In this document: positions 43,327-53,135 of the stretch, in pieces
How positions within the stretch are numbered: the stretch's first letter is position 1
How the letters are laid out: every line of letters starts with the position of its first letter
DNA from: Anaerosporomusa subterranea
Lineage (GTDB): Bacteria; Bacillota; Negativicutes; Sporomusales; Acetonemataceae
Reading direction: 5' to 3'
DNA: 64,000 bases
NCBI RefSeq assembly: GCF_001611555.1
Contig: NZ_LSGP01000026.1
Location: 1-64,000 of the forward strand
Program-made: the position numbers and the translations under genes
Notes under the pieces: generated by a model
Told to the model about the DNA's origin: nothing
Databases searched by the model: none
Seen by the model: only the letters and a program-made list of their open reading frames with translations

Positions 43327-46300
43327 ATGATTAATAAAATAGTAGAATTATCGCTGCGTAATAGAGCAGTTGTCATCGCACTGACTGTCTTCATCATCGC
43401 CTACGGCGCTTTTGTCTTAAAAGACATGCCCATAGACGCATTTCCAGATTTAAGCGAAAATCAGGTGCTGGTCTATGCCGACTGGATGGGACGTGGACCG
43501 CAGGAAGTCCAAGATCAAATCACGTATCCTTTGGAAACCGCTCTGAGAGGGTTGCCGAAGGTGAAAGAAATTCGATCACAGTCTGGATTTGGAATGTCAC
43601 TAGTAACTGTCATTTTTGAAGATGGGGTTGACCCCTACTTTGCGCGACAGGTGGTCAATGAAAAGACGCAGCAGGCATTGCCGAATCTGCCGCAAGGCGT
43701 AGTACCGACCCTTGGACCTGTCAGCACGCCGATGGGCCAGGTCTTCATGTATACCCTTGAAAGTGACAGTCACAACCTCGCTGAACTCCGTACAACCCAA
43801 GATTTCTTTTTAAAACAGCAGCTTAGCTCTGTTACCGGGGTGGCGGAAGTTGCCAGTATCGGCGGCTATGTCCTGCAATACCAAGTCAATCTTGATCCGA
43901 ACTTACTCAGAGCCTACAACGTTGGCATCGGTCAGGTATATAGCGCCATCGCTAGCAACAATGCCAATGTGGGCGCTAAAGTGGTGGAGCAAAATGGCCA
44001 AGAGTTTGTCATCCGTGGTTTAGGCTTAGTTGAATCGCTTGAAGACATCAATAACATCGTCATTACGCAAAACAACAATATACCGGTCTCTGTTAAGGAT
44101 GTCGCCCGTGTTGAGCTGGGGCCGGATGCCCGTCGAGGTGTCCTAACCAAGTTTGGCAATGAAGCGGCCGGCGGCATCGTGATCCAGCAAGCGAATGAAA
44201 ACACGCTCCAGGTGATTGACCGCGTCAAGGAGAAGATCACCGAGATACAGCCGTCATTGCCGGAGGGGATGAAAATCGTACCCTTCTATGATCAGACCGG
44301 TGTGGTAAAACGGGCTGTTAGTACCTTAACTGAGGCTCTCACGGAAGAGTTCCTCGTGGTTTTCTTAGTCGTGCTGCTATTTATGGGCAACTTACGTGCA
44401 AGTATTATCGTTACGAGCGCGATACCCATCGGCATCCTGATCGCCTTTATTTTAATGAAAGGCATTAACCTCTCGGCAAACCTGATGTCATTAGGTGGTA
44501 TTGCCATCGGTATCGGGGTTATGACAGATGCTGCCATTGTCATGGTCGAGAACATTTATCGGCATTTGGCGGAAAATCAAGGCCGGCGCAGTGTTATTGA
44601 CGTAGCCTTAGAAGCGTCAAAAGAGGTAGCGGGACCGCTTTTCTTCTCACTGAGCGTTGTTATCGTGACATTTTTCCCCGTCTTTGCGCTGACTGGGACA
44701 GAGGGGAAAATGTACAATCCGATGGCATGGACCAAAACCTTCGCTTTAGCGGGTTCGCTCATCTTAGCAGTTACTCTGATTCCGGTTTTATGTACTGTAT
44801 TGCTGCGGGGCAAGATCAAAGAAGAACAAACCTGGGTTGTTAAGAAGCTGAATCAGACCTACTTGCCCATCTTGCAAACAGCCATTAAGCACCGCAAACT
44901 GACGATGGGCTTCGCTCTTGTGATGATGCTTGTCAGCTTTTCGCTGGTGCCATTCATCGGCACAGAGTTTATGCCTAGACTGGAAGAAGGCAGTATCCTC
45001 GTCATGCCGACCATGCTGCCATCGGTTTCATTAACAGAGGCAACTGAGGCGGCGAAAAAGATGGATCTGCTCATCATGGAAATTCCGGAAGTGGCAATGT
45101 CTGTCGGTAAGGTGGGGCGCGCCAAATCAGCCATGGACCCGGCGCCAATCAGCATGATTGAGACGATTGTTACATTAAAACCGAAAGATCAGTGGCGACC
45201 TGGCTATACGCAAACAGATATTGAACTAGATATGATGGGCAAATTAGCTAATCTGCCTGGATTAAATCTGGCGTTTACCCAGCCAATCGCAGGCAGACTA
45301 GCCATGCTGACGACCGGGATCAGAACTGAACTGGGCGTCAAGATATTCGGCGACGATATTAATGTTATACAGCAAAAGGCACTAGAAGTTGAAAAAGTAT
45401 TATCCACCGTTCCCGGTGTTAGTGACTTACTCGCTGAACGCATTCTGGGGGCGCCATATCTGGAAATGAATATTGATCGTGCAAAGGTTGCTCGCTATGG
45501 GTTAAGTATCAGTGACGTAGAAGACGCCATTGAGCTAACTGTTGGCGGCAGGTCTGCGACGACCACCATCGAGGGGAAAAAGCGGGTCGACATCCTGGTG
45601 CGCTTTAATCGGGATAGCCGCGAAAATATCGATGCGATGAAGAATATCCTTATCCCCATTGCTGGCGCTGGCGGAGTTAAAGCAGCGGCCGGTGGGGGCG
45701 GCGGAATGGGTGGCGGCATGGGAGGCGGCGCTGCTGCATTTGGTGCCGTGAGTCCTGGGGCTTATGTGCCGCTCGGCGAGGTAGCGGAGTTTAGAGTTGT
45801 TGACGGCCCGTCCATGATCAGTAGCGAAAACGGAATGTATCGGGCTCTCGTACAGCTGAATACCCGAGATCGCGATATTGGAAGCGTTGTCGAAGAAGCA
45901 AACAAGCTGATTAATGAGCAAGTGGAATTTCCACCGGGATTTTACTATAAGTGGGCTGGTCAATATGAAAACCAGGAACGCGCCAAAGCCCGACTGGCCA
46001 TCGTTATTCCGGCCGTGATCTTGATGACATTCATGCTGCTGTTTATGTCGTTTAGCACAGTGAAAGGCGCGGTCATGATTCTGTTGAATGTTCCCTTCTC
46101 GCTAGTTGGCGGCATTGCATCAGTTTTCCTAACCAACACAAACTTCAATGTAGCGGTGGCTGTAGGGTTTATTGCCTTGTTTGGCATTGCAGTGCAAGAT
46201 GGTGTTATGATGCTGGATCGTATAACCGAATTGTCTAAGGAAAAGCCTATCAAGGAAGCCGTTATTGACGGAGCTATGGATCGTTTCCGACCGGTTATCA

Positions 46301-46509
46301 TGACCTGCACAGTAGCCGGGATCGGCCTGTTCCCGCTGCTCTTCTCGTCAGGCGCCGGCGCTGAAGTGCAAAGACCGATGGCTCTTGTTATTGTTGGTGG
46401 CTTAGTATCCTCGACGTTCTTGACACTGATCTTGCTGCCATGTATTTATTACGCGTGGCATAATAAAGTGCCAACAGCGCCGTCGGATAGCAAAACAGTA
46501 AGTAATTAA
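43327..46509 (+). CDS. Heavy-metal RND efflux pump (CusA/CzcA family)
   Basis: The 1060-residue inner-membrane pump has twelve helices and family features: N-terminal RNRAVVIALTVFIIAYG, DMPIDAFPDLSENQV, the helix 4 motif GIGVMTDAAIVMVENIYRH with a single Asp as in CusA-type Cu/Ag pumps rather than the two acidic residues of Zn/Co pumps, and the late GIAVQDGVMMLDRI. A Gly/Met insertion (GGGGGMGGGMGGG) lies in the second porter half. With copA, csoR and copZ nearby, copper or silver is the likely ion. Confidence 0.93.
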   Translation: MINKIVELSLRNRAVVIALTVFIIAYGAFVLKDMPIDAFPDLSENQVLVYADWMGRGPQEVQDQITYPLETALRGLPKVKEIRSQSGFGMSLVTVIFEDGVDPYFARQVVNEKTQQALPNLPQGVVPTLGPVSTPMGQVFMYTLESDSHNLAELRTTQDFFLKQQLSSVTGVAEVASIGGYVLQYQVNLDPNLLRAYNVGIGQVYSAIASNNANVGAKVVEQNGQEFVIRGLGLVESLEDINNIVITQNNNIPVSVKDVARVELGPDARRGVLTKFGNEAAGGIVIQQANENTLQVIDRVKEKITEIQPSLPEGMKIVPFYDQTGVVKRAVSTLTEALTEEFLVVFLVVLLFMGNLRASIIVTSAIPIGILIAFILMKGINLSANLMSLGGIAIGIGVMTDAAIVMVENIYRHLAENQGRRSVIDVALEASKEVAGPLFFSLSVVIVTFFPVFALTGTEGKMYNPMAWTKTFALAGSLILAVTLIPVLCTVLLRGKIKEEQTWVVKKLNQTYLPILQTAIKHRKLTMGFALVMMLVSFSLVPFIGTEFMPRLEEGSILVMPTMLPSVSLTEATEAAKKMDLLIMEIPEVAMSVGKVGRAKSAMDPAPISMIETIVTLKPKDQWRPGYTQTDIELDMMGKLANLPGLNLAFTQPIAGRLAMLTTGIRTELGVKIFGDDINVIQQKALEVEKVLSTVPGVSDLLAERILGAPYLEMNIDRAKVARYGLSISDVEDAIELTVGGRSATTTIEGKKRVDILVRFNRDSRENIDAMKNILIPIAGAGGVKAAAGGGGGMGGGMGGGAAAFGAVSPGAYVPLGEVAEFRVVDGPSMISSENGMYRALVQLNTRDRDIGSVVEEANKLINEQVEFPPGFYYKWAGQYENQERAKARLAIVIPAVILMTFMLLFMSFSTVKGAVMILLNVPFSLVGGIASVFLTNTNFNVAVAVGFIALFGIAVQDGVMMLDRITELSKEKPIKEAVIDGAMDRFRPVIMTCTVAGIGLFPLLFSSGAGAEVQRPMALVIVGGLVSSTFLTLILLPCIYYAWHNKVPTAPSDSKTVSN

Positions 46510-46569
46510 GCGTTTCTACTCAAACAAAGGTAAACAAATAATAAACGAAATATAAGGGAGATGGATGTA

Positions 46570-47013
46570 ATGCGTAACAAAAAATTGATCCTGCTATCTT
46601 TGGTCGCGATTTTGGTGCTGGCTGTAGCCACTGGGTGTGGTTCCAGCGACAAGCAGACGTCTAAGTCTGCCCCCTCAACGGCTGCTAAGTCTGCCAGTTC
46701 GATGCCGAAGGAAGATGTTCAGCCAATCGCGCAAGACTTAGAGCGTAAGCTAAAGGATACTGGGACGATGGTGAAAGAAGGTAAATGGGCGGAAGCGAAG
46801 CTTATCGCGGCCGAAGCGCTGAAAACGAATGACCGTCTGATCGTCCACGTTACCGATGCCCGGATGAAAGACTCTTTGCAGAAGAGTGTAACCGATGTGA
46901 ACGGCGCCGTAAATGCTTCTCTTGCAGATCAAAAGTCTGCTGAGGCTAAAATCGCTACCGCTCTTGAAGCTCTTAAACAGGTGAGTGTTCAGTTGCAGGG
47001 TCATAATCATTAA
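46570..47013 (+). CDS. Lipoprotein, helical, unknown function
   Basis: The 147-residue lipoprotein has a signal with lipobox VATGC, a Ser/Lys linker and a helical mature domain (DVQPIAQDLERKLKDTGTMV) ending in QGHNH. ATG 46570 lies nine bases after AAGGGAG. It follows the RND pump by 60 bases and is probably an accessory periplasmic metal-binding protein (inference from place and tail). Confidence 0.72.
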   Translation: MRNKKLILLSLVAILVLAVATGCGSSDKQTSKSAPSTAAKSASSMPKEDVQPIAQDLERKLKDTGTMVKEGKWAEAKLIAAEALKTNDRLIVHVTDARMKDSLQKSVTDVNGAVNASLADQKSAEAKIATALEALKQVSVQLQGHNH

Positions 47014-47062
47014 GTAAAACAGTGCGACCGGGGGATTCCCCGGTCCTCCTCTCGGAGGAAAT

Positions 47063-47194
47063 ATGGATCAACACACAAAACCTGAAAATGAACAACCGAT
47101 ATATACAAAGACCCAGCAGATGATACTATCCGCATTGAGGCTGACCGTATGGGATTGTGTCATGCCTTCATGCATATTACACAGGCATAGATAG
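47063..47194 (+). CDS. Small hypothetical protein, 43 aa
   Basis: ATG 47063 follows CGGAGGA at good spacing. The frame encodes a 43-residue peptide with two Cys (VWDCVMPSCILH), close to the next small gene. No family recognised; coding status is supported mainly by the ribosome binding site. Confidence 0.45.
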   Translation: MDQHTKPENEQPIYTKTQQMILSALRLTVWDCVMPSCILHRHR

Positions 47195-47203
47195 GGGATT
47201 GAA

Positions 47204-47440
47204 ATGGAAGAGAAAAAAACGCCCTCCTGCCATGGCAATTCTGGTGGAAGCAGCATGAAACACATGGTAATGATGCTGGTTTGCTGCTTGGTACCATTAG
47301 GTCTGGCATTTCTCCTTAAAGGATTAGGCTATTCCACAATAGCTGGTTATATGATGCTATTGCTGTGCCCACTGATGCACATTGTGATGATGAAAATGAT
47401 GACTAAAAAGGATGAGACAAAGGAGGAGAAGGCGATGTAA
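47204..47440 (+). CDS. Small DUF2933-like membrane protein
   Basis: The 78-residue protein has a hydrophilic Cys/His start (SCHGNSGG), two helices and MKHMVMMLVCCLVPLGL, a Met/Cys-rich helix typical of DUF2933 proteins found beside copper genes, then LLLCPLMHIVMMKMM. ATG 47204 follows AGGGGATTG. Confidence 0.7.
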   Translation: MEEKKTPSCHGNSGGSSMKHMVMMLVCCLVPLGLAFLLKGLGYSTIAGYMMLLLCPLMHIVMMKMMTKKDETKEEKAM

Positions 47441-47529
47441 AGATTAAGAGAGTCTTCGCAGTCTGTCGTTACAATTAAGTCATCAGAGGTAGAGCTAGCT
47501 TAGATAAATATAATGAAAAGAGGGATAAC

Positions 47530-47766
47530 ATGAAGAAGACAATTGCCACATTCGTTCTGGGTGGACTGCTTACAGCAGGCGCCTTTGGTCTCGTATACGA
47601 ACTGCCCATTACCAGCGCTGCTGAAAAAGTAGCGCCAGGTATGACGCGTGAGGTGGGCCCAAAGGCAGCTGGGGAAACGTCGACACAATGCATTGAGACG
47701 ACAACTCCTGACGGAAAGTCGAAGACAGTTGATCCAAAGACGGTGGAGGCAACTCATTGTAACTAG
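47530..47766 (+). CDS. Small secreted protein, paralogue of the 57008 gene
   Basis: The first 36 residues (KKTIATFVLGGLLTAGAFGL plus YELPITSAAEK) are nearly identical to the protein at 57008. The remainder (TSTQCIETTTPDGKSKTVDP) differs and lacks the Met repeats. ATG 47530 follows AGAGGGA. Function unknown. Confidence 0.68.
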   Translation: MKKTIATFVLGGLLTAGAFGLVYELPITSAAEKVAPGMTREVGPKAAGETSTQCIETTTPDGKSKTVDPKTVEATHCN

Positions 47767-47804
47767 AATACGATGAGGCCGTGTGAAAAAGATAAGGCGC
47801 AAGC

Positions 47805-47860
47805 TATCTTGTAAGCTTATAAAAAAAGTCCGTACCACATCAAAGTGGTGCGGACTTTTT
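47805..47860 (+). repeat. Repeated terminator element, copy 2
   Basis: TATCTTGTAAGCTTATAAAA then stem AGTCCGTACCAC/GTGGTGCGGACT (47827-47838, 47845-47856) and TTTTTT. It matches 689-748 apart from two or three positions. Confidence 0.8.
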
Positions 47861-47989
47861 TGTATCGGTTGCACTTATGCTGTCGCAATCACGGCGAGAT
47901 AGCAGGCTTAGTATTAGGCGATAAAAATGGGCTGTCCTACTGATAGAGGGCGGCCCATTTTTTGTTTCCGTAAAATTGTTTCGTGAAGT

Positions 47990-48319
47990 TCACTTGCTAA
48001 GAAGATTCCGTCGTATGATCGCGATGTTTTGAAACACGCGCAATCCGAAAGCTAACAGCGCAACATAATACAAATCAATTCCAATTCGTTCTCCGATGTA
48101 AACCATTCCAGAAGCTAGCAATGCATTAGTGAAGAAGCCAGTGATAAATACTGTATTATCAAAGTTCCCTTCGATTCCTGACCGCATACCACCAAATACG
48201 GAATCTAACGAGGCCAGTAGCGCTACAGATGTATACTTCGCGTATGCAATAGGCACTTGGATTTCGAATAAAAGTCCAATAATAAATCCGACCACAACAC
48301 CGGCAACCGGCAATAACAT
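47990..48319 (-). CDS. sbp: Small basic protein Sbp (DUF1290)
   Basis: The 109-residue protein has three helices and the Sbp features PVAGVVVGFIIGLLFEIQVP and ALLASLDSVFGGMRSGIEG. In Firmicutes it is encoded beside DUF881 genes in the division/cell-wall region. It overlaps the DUF881 stop codon (TAATG). Confidence 0.9.
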   Translation of the reverse strand: MLLPVAGVVVGFIIGLLFEIQVPIAYAKYTSVALLASLDSVFGGMRSGIEGNFDNTVFITGFFTNALLASGMVYIGERIGIDLYYVALLAFGLRVFQNIAIIRRNLLSK

Positions 48320-48996
48320 TATAGTGTACCTTCCTTTACGGGTTTTGCGTAGTTAAACCGTTGTGGGCCTTTGTACATCGGGATTTCTACGTTCTGTTGC
48401 TTGGTAACTGCAATCTGGATACCCCATATTTGGCGGGTTTCAATTACTCCGCCCCGAATCTTTAATGCATTTTCCAGCATCGCTGGGTCACCTGTGGCCT
48501 TAATTTCAATTGGTGAAGAGATAGCAATATTGTTGACGACAATCGCCGGACCTGCGTTTCGGACCTCTGTCGTCGAGATGACTCTCTGTCCGTTTATGCT
48601 GATGGCTTCTGCGCCGGCCGCTTTTAACTCGTTCAATACGAGCAAAATATCGCTGTCACGGATTAAATACAACTCGGAGTTTTTTCCAGGGCCAGACTTG
48701 ACGCCACGGTCATCCATGGTAACTTGAATTCCCGCCCCTGTTATACGAGTGAAGCCGGCTTTTGCTTTAATCTGTTCCGCATCAGCGGAAGAGGTTACGC
48801 CGCTGCGTAATTTATGAACCTCATTTTGCAATGTCGTTCGTTCCTGGTCAACCTGAGCCAAACGTCGCGTCAAGTCTTCCGCCCGCTGAGACTGTAGGGG
48901 GAGATTCCCATCAGTGGTACGAAACTGAATAGCAAGCATAAGACCGAGAATAATGCAAACAAGTGTTAGTGCGATTTGCCCTTTTCGTAGTTTCAT
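48319..48996 (-). CDS. DUF881 family protein (YlxW/YlxX-like)
   Basis: The 225-residue protein has an N-terminal membrane helix, a coiled coil (residues about 35-70) and the DUF881 core (GAGIQVTMDDRG, ILLVLNELKAAGAEAISING and a VIETRQIWGIQI motif). ATG 48996 follows AAGGAG. The role is unknown; it pairs with Sbp as in other Firmicutes. Confidence 0.88.
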   Translation of the reverse strand: MKLRKGQIALTLVCIILGLMLAIQFRTTDGNLPLQSQRAEDLTRRLAQVDQERTTLQNEVHKLRSGVTSSADAEQIKAKAGFTRITGAGIQVTMDDRGVKSGPGKNSELYLIRDSDILLVLNELKAAGAEAISINGQRVISTTEVRNAGPAIVVNNIAISSPIEIKATGDPAMLENALKIRGGVIETRQIWGIQIAVTKQQNVEIPMYKGPQRFNYAKPVKEGTL

Positions 48997-49097
48997 CAAG
49001 ATTCTCCTTCAGAATGAGTGTACCTAGTTATTATACAAGACAAAACGAAAAAAGGGTATATGGTGTATTTTGGTCTGCTAAAAAAAGGAATAAACAG

Positions 49098-49125
49098 TTG
49101 ACAAACTCTGTTATTACGGTATAAT
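49098..49125 (+). promoter_or_regulatory. Promoter of Mn riboswitch transcript
   Basis: TTGACA (49098-49103), 16-bp spacer, TATAAT (49120-49125). Confidence 0.8.
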
Positions 49126-49135
49126 AAAGATACTT

Positions 49136-49264
49136 CTAAAGGGGAGTAGCTTATTGGTAGGGTCAACATACTGGTGGAGACACCTGGCCTTATCGTTGGA
49201 ATAACCAACTAGCGAGACCTTTAGCCACGGCAGTAGTGTGCCTGGCTAATCGTCTCGCTTTTTT
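49136..49264 (+). promoter_or_regulatory. yybP-ykoY manganese riboswitch
   Basis: Conserved blocks AAAGGGGAGTAGC, GTCAACATACTGGTGGAGAC with ACCTGGCC, and AACTAGCGAGACCTTTAGCC match the yybP-ykoY class. The stem AGCGAGAC/GTCTCGCT followed by TTTTTTA (to about 49264) is the terminator. Mn2+ binding in this class prevents termination. Confidence 0.93.
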
Positions 49265-49341
49265 ATTTTGTCATGAGCGAAGCGATTGCATGCCAGTGGT
49301 GCACAGGACTTGCTGGATATAAACAAAAGGGGGATTATTCA

Positions 49342-50028
49342 ATGGTAGCGTTTATCACTTCTTTGGCGTTTGTAGTCTTGGCGGAAATGGGAGATAAGAC
49401 TCAACTTCTAGCAATGGCCTTTGCGACCCGCTTTCGCTGGCAGACGGTTATGTGGGGCGTTTTTGTCGCAACCGTCCTAAACCACCTATTCGCAGTCATA
49501 GTTGGCAATTACATCACTCAGTTTATGCCTATGAGTTACGTTCAAATTGCGGCAGCAGCTTCCTTTATCGTATTTGGACTTTGGACAATCCGTGGCGATG
49601 AACTAGCTGGAGAGGAAAAGGCTAACCACCGCAGCCCATTTTGGACTGTCGCCATCGCATTCTTCATTGCGGAAATGGGCGATAAAACCCAATTGGCGAC
49701 AATAGCATTAGCGGCTCAGTTTAATACGGTCCTTCCGGTCTGGATGGGGACAACTGCAGGTATGATGGTTGCAGACGGTATCGGTATAATTGTTGGCATC
49801 GTACTTGGGAAGCGCATCCCCGAACGAACAGTTAAATGGGTCGCAGCCTTGATTTTTATTGCATTTGGCTTGATTGGTCTATATGAGTATCTGCCTAAAG
49901 AATATATCACCACTCCAGCAATTATCGGAGCGCTAGCTGCTACCGGAATTGCGATTTATCTGGTTTCCCGCATGGGACAAGGAAAAGAATCAGAAGACGA
50001 AGCTTCTGCAAATACAGAAGAGGCATGA
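49342..50028 (+). CDS. TMEM165/GDT1-family manganese transporter
   Basis: The 228-residue protein has six to seven helices and two copies of the family signature EMGDKTQ (residues about 14-20 and 110-116), the UPF0016/GDT1 cation exporter mark. ATG 49342 follows AAAAGGGGGA; an upstream in-frame ATG at 49273 lies next to the terminator and has no site. The Mn riboswitch implies Mn2+ export under excess. Confidence 0.94.
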   Translation: MVAFITSLAFVVLAEMGDKTQLLAMAFATRFRWQTVMWGVFVATVLNHLFAVIVGNYITQFMPMSYVQIAAAASFIVFGLWTIRGDELAGEEKANHRSPFWTVAIAFFIAEMGDKTQLATIALAAQFNTVLPVWMGTTAGMMVADGIGIIVGIVLGKRIPERTVKWVAALIFIAFGLIGLYEYLPKEYITTPAIIGALAATGIAIYLVSRMGQGKESEDEASANTEEA

Positions 50029-50127
50029 TAGATAGACAACCTAAGTTTAACCTCGGAACGGCAAAAGCCTGGTTTCCGGGGTCTTTATTTACTAAAATGT
50101 AGTCAGCAGTTTTCGCTCTGCATAATA

Positions 50128-50413
50128 GAGGCTGTTAGAAAACGCCCATCTGCGTTGTACCTGCAAGGGGCATGCCGCCAACTCTATAGCGCTAAAGCGC
50201 CAAGAGTTGCGCAATCACGACTGCGTTTGCTTGCTTGCGTACCTTTTGTACGCGGTGATGCTAACAAACCAGTCAGTAACAATTGCTGTTACGTCGCATA
50301 AATAACAACGTAGCGCAAGCCTCGCTGTTCCTAGTGATGCTACTACGCTTATGTACCACAGCGATGTTTGTAGTCGCATATGCAACAACATCTGGGCATT
50401 TTCTAACAGCCTC
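50128..50413. mobile_element. MITE-like element with terminal inverted repeats
   Basis: The left end GAGGCTGTTAGAAAACGCCC (50128) recurs inverted at the right end (GGGCATTTTCTAACAGCCTC to 50413), with similarity continuing for about 30 bp. The 286-bp interior holds further small palindromes and no gene. A shorter relative lies at 57395-57530. Confidence 0.65.
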
Positions 50414-50491
50414 CCTTTTTTATGGTTGCGTGTTTTTTGAAACACGCTTTAATAGGCTATCACAGTAATCTTTTTCTAGTGAGTAGTGGAA

Positions 50492-50538
50492 CACAACCCC
50501 CGCTTCCAAGTCGAACGGCTTAAAAGCGGGGGTTGTTT
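50492..50538. terminator. Hairpin terminator
   Basis: AACCCCCGCTT and AAGCGGGGGTT arms around 50494-50534, with TTGT. It lies at the 3' end of the minus-strand gene ending at 50573. Confidence 0.65.
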
Positions 50539-50572
50539 TGCCTGAGATATGTATGTCTGGCATTTGCATTTT

Positions 50573-51052
50573 CTATTGATTAAGCGCTTCCCTGGCAATA
50601 GGAGCCAAGCGGGGATCTTTAACCATGGATTTAAAGGTGGCTTTCATGGCAGGATCAGCCATGATGTCCGTCATAGCTTGGCGCATAGCTGGATCAGACA
50701 TCATCTTGACCATTGATCCTCGGGTTTCGGGTTTGCTCATCATTTGCGCCATGTTCTTCTGCATGGCGGGGTCTTGCATCATATCTGTCATCGCGGTCTG
50801 CATTTGTGGTGAACCCATCGCATTAATCATAGTTTGGCGGTTTTCGGGGGCGGACATAGCGTTTTGCATGGCCTCGGGGTTATTGTTCATCATGGTTGAC
50901 GGATCGCCTTGACCCATCATATCTATTTGCGGCGATGGTGTTACTGGTGATTGATCAGGCTTTTTCTGTGGCTCGGTGCAGCCAGTAATGAGCAACGCAA
51001 TGAGGAATATAGTAATGATGGGGATAGAGTAATACAGCTTTTTTGCTTTCAT
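50573..51052 (-). CDS. Lipoprotein with 13-residue Met-rich repeats
   Basis: The 159-residue product has a lipoprotein signal (lipobox LITGC), a Pro-rich linker and seven tandem units of 13 residues with consensus AMxxxMxxMMxDP (for example AMQKNMAQMMSKP, AMRQAMTDIMADP). ATG 51052 follows CAGGAGG. The units should form amphipathic helices capped by Asp/Ser-Pro. Met clusters on the cell surface suggest Cu(I) binding or chaperone-like helix binding (inference). Confidence 0.78.
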   Translation of the reverse strand: MKAKKLYYSIPIITIFLIALLITGCTEPQKKPDQSPVTPSPQIDMMGQGDPSTMMNNNPEAMQNAMSAPENRQTMINAMGSPQMQTAMTDMMQDPAMQKNMAQMMSKPETRGSMVKMMSDPAMRQAMTDIMADPAMKATFKSMVKDPRLAPIAREALNQ

Positions 51053-51372
51053 AGCGGCCTCCTGAGTACGCATTTATTGAGCTAGAGTAGCCCAACAATA
51101 ATAGCTTTTCAGGTTTTGCTTCAGTTATACTTGCTGATAGGGAATTCACTTCTGAGGTCTTGCTGTCTTTAGACTAATAACTTCCTACTGTTGGGTATGG
51201 TCAGCCGGTAGCTGCGGGGTAGAGGCCACGTGCTTCAATACCAGAAGTCCTTTGCATCCCGTTGCGAATAGTGAGATTTGTTACAATTTTTAACTTAGTG
51301 ACTATCGTGTTTTCAAAATGCAACATATAAGGTTATAATGAACATATATAACTGTCTGATGGAGGTGTGGAA
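51053..51372. other. Divergent intergenic region
   Basis: A TATAAT at 51334-51339 may be the -10 of the AarF-like gene, without a clear -35. I see no TTCAT repeat pair in phase, hairpin or other element. Confidence 0.45.
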
Positions 51373-53055
51373 ATGGCTCTATGGCATAGAGACGATGCGG
51401 TGCGAGCGAGAGCCCGTCATATTGCGAGTGTGTTTGTCAGGTATGGGTTTGGTTTTTTAGTAAAAGATTTAGGGTTGCGGCGGTTTTTTACCTTCGATTC
51501 CTGGAGTAGAGCCTCTGCGCTGGAAAAAACACTTCAAAGTGAGGAGTTCCGGCGTCTGGTTCAAACGCTACCAGCGATGCTGGAAGAGTTGGGGCCGACT
51601 TTTATTAAGCTTGGCCAATTTTTTAGCAGTCGGCCGGATATTGTGCCGCTATTTGTGACCGATGCCTTACAACGTCTGCAGGAGCAAGTGACTCCGGTAC
51701 CGTTTGAGCGCATACAAGAAGTAATCTCGGAAAACTTGCCGGATTACAAAGAATGGTTTGTATCTATTGAGCCGGAGCCGCTGGGGGTCGCATCCATTGC
51801 TCAGGCTCATATGGCCATCTTACAGGATGGGCGTAAAGTCGTGATTAAAGTCCGGAAACCGGAGGTTATCAATCAGATTGAACTCGATTTAATGGTGTTG
51901 CAAAAAATCGTTGGATTTTTAGCTGACCAGCCCGAAGTGTATAAATTGCTGGATATAGAAAATAGTTTCGCAATTTTTTCTCATTCGCTTCGCAAGGAAA
52001 TTGATTTTGCCGTAGAAGCCGGCAATATCCAGATGTTCAGCCGCTTGCTGGGTGGCGAAGGGTTAGCTCGTGTGCCGCAGGTAGAGTGGCGTCTCAGCAA
52101 CGAGAACATCTTAACGATGGAGTTTATAGAGGGAATTAGTATTGAGGAGGCGGCAATAAAACAAGACCTGACGGTTCGTAGGGAACTGGCGCGTAAGTTT
52201 CTGGAAAGTTTTCTGCGTCAGGTTTTACTGCACGGTGTCTTTCATGGTGACCCGCATTCCGGTAATATTCGCCTAACCCCAACAGGAGAAATAGTCTATC
52301 TCGATTTTGGCATTGTTGGGCGTACTGATCCGCGAATGACTGAACGATTAGTAGAGAATTTTACCGCGATACAAAATACCGATGTAGAAGCACTGATGAA
52401 CGTGGCGCTGGAAATGGGAGAATCCTCAGGTAATACGAACTGGCAAAACTATTATGAGGATATGGCTGAATTGCTTTTTGTATCTCAAGGCATGGCTCAG
52501 GGAAAAGTAGAGATGGGCAAAATGATTTTTGGGATGATGCAGATTTCGCAAAGGCACGGCATCCGTATGCCGGAGCGACTGTTGCTATTGGGTAAAGCAT
52601 TTGCCATTGCTGAAGGAAATGCGCGTAAGATTGACCCGGAGGTTAATTTTCTAGATATATCACGGCCGATCATCGAAGAATTTCTACATAAAAATATTCT
52701 ACCACAGCCCAGTGAAACAGTATTACTGGCGAATGCTCTTGATGTTAAGAAAAAGCTACGGATTCTGTTCTCCGAACTCCCGGCCTTTATTTCCGGTGTT
52801 ACTCGCGGGGATAAGAAAATACCGTTGTCCATTAGTGGCATGGATTTTATCGGGGAGAAATTGGACAAATCCATAAACCGGATTGCCTACAGTTTGATAA
52901 TTGCCAGTATGCTCCTCACTTCAGCGATCATGATGCATTCTGGGATAGGGCCGATCCAGCATCAAATTCACTTCACCGGATATTGGCTGTTGTTTGTAGC
53001 CTTGGGGGCGACGGTATATTTGTTTTTTCGCATTTTTCGCCAGATGAAAAAATAG
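51373..53055 (+). CDS. ABC1/AarF/UbiB-family atypical kinase
   Basis: The 560-residue protein has the family KxGQ motif (TFIKLGQFFSSRPDIVP), Ala-rich nucleotide loop (PLGVASIAQAHMA), invariant Lys (VVIKVRKP), the ExD region, catalytic HGDPHSGNI and metal site LDFGIVGR, and two C-terminal helices. UbiB-type proteins support quinone or isoprenoid lipid metabolism. ATG 51373 follows GGAGGTG. Confidence 0.94.
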   Translation: MALWHRDDAVRARARHIASVFVRYGFGFLVKDLGLRRFFTFDSWSRASALEKTLQSEEFRRLVQTLPAMLEELGPTFIKLGQFFSSRPDIVPLFVTDALQRLQEQVTPVPFERIQEVISENLPDYKEWFVSIEPEPLGVASIAQAHMAILQDGRKVVIKVRKPEVINQIELDLMVLQKIVGFLADQPEVYKLLDIENSFAIFSHSLRKEIDFAVEAGNIQMFSRLLGGEGLARVPQVEWRLSNENILTMEFIEGISIEEAAIKQDLTVRRELARKFLESFLRQVLLHGVFHGDPHSGNIRLTPTGEIVYLDFGIVGRTDPRMTERLVENFTAIQNTDVEALMNVALEMGESSGNTNWQNYYEDMAELLFVSQGMAQGKVEMGKMIFGMMQISQRHGIRMPERLLLLGKAFAIAEGNARKIDPEVNFLDISRPIIEEFLHKNILPQPSETVLLANALDVKKKLRILFSELPAFISGVTRGDKKIPLSISGMDFIGEKLDKSINRIAYSLIIASMLLTSAIMMHSGIGPIQHQIHFTGYWLLFVALGATVYLFFRIFRQMKK

Positions 53056-53135
53056 ACTTACTATCTGCCACTGGCCCCATTCTAGCTTAATTAAGGCGGG
53101 CGAGACACAAACAGAGTAAAAAATGATAGGAATGA

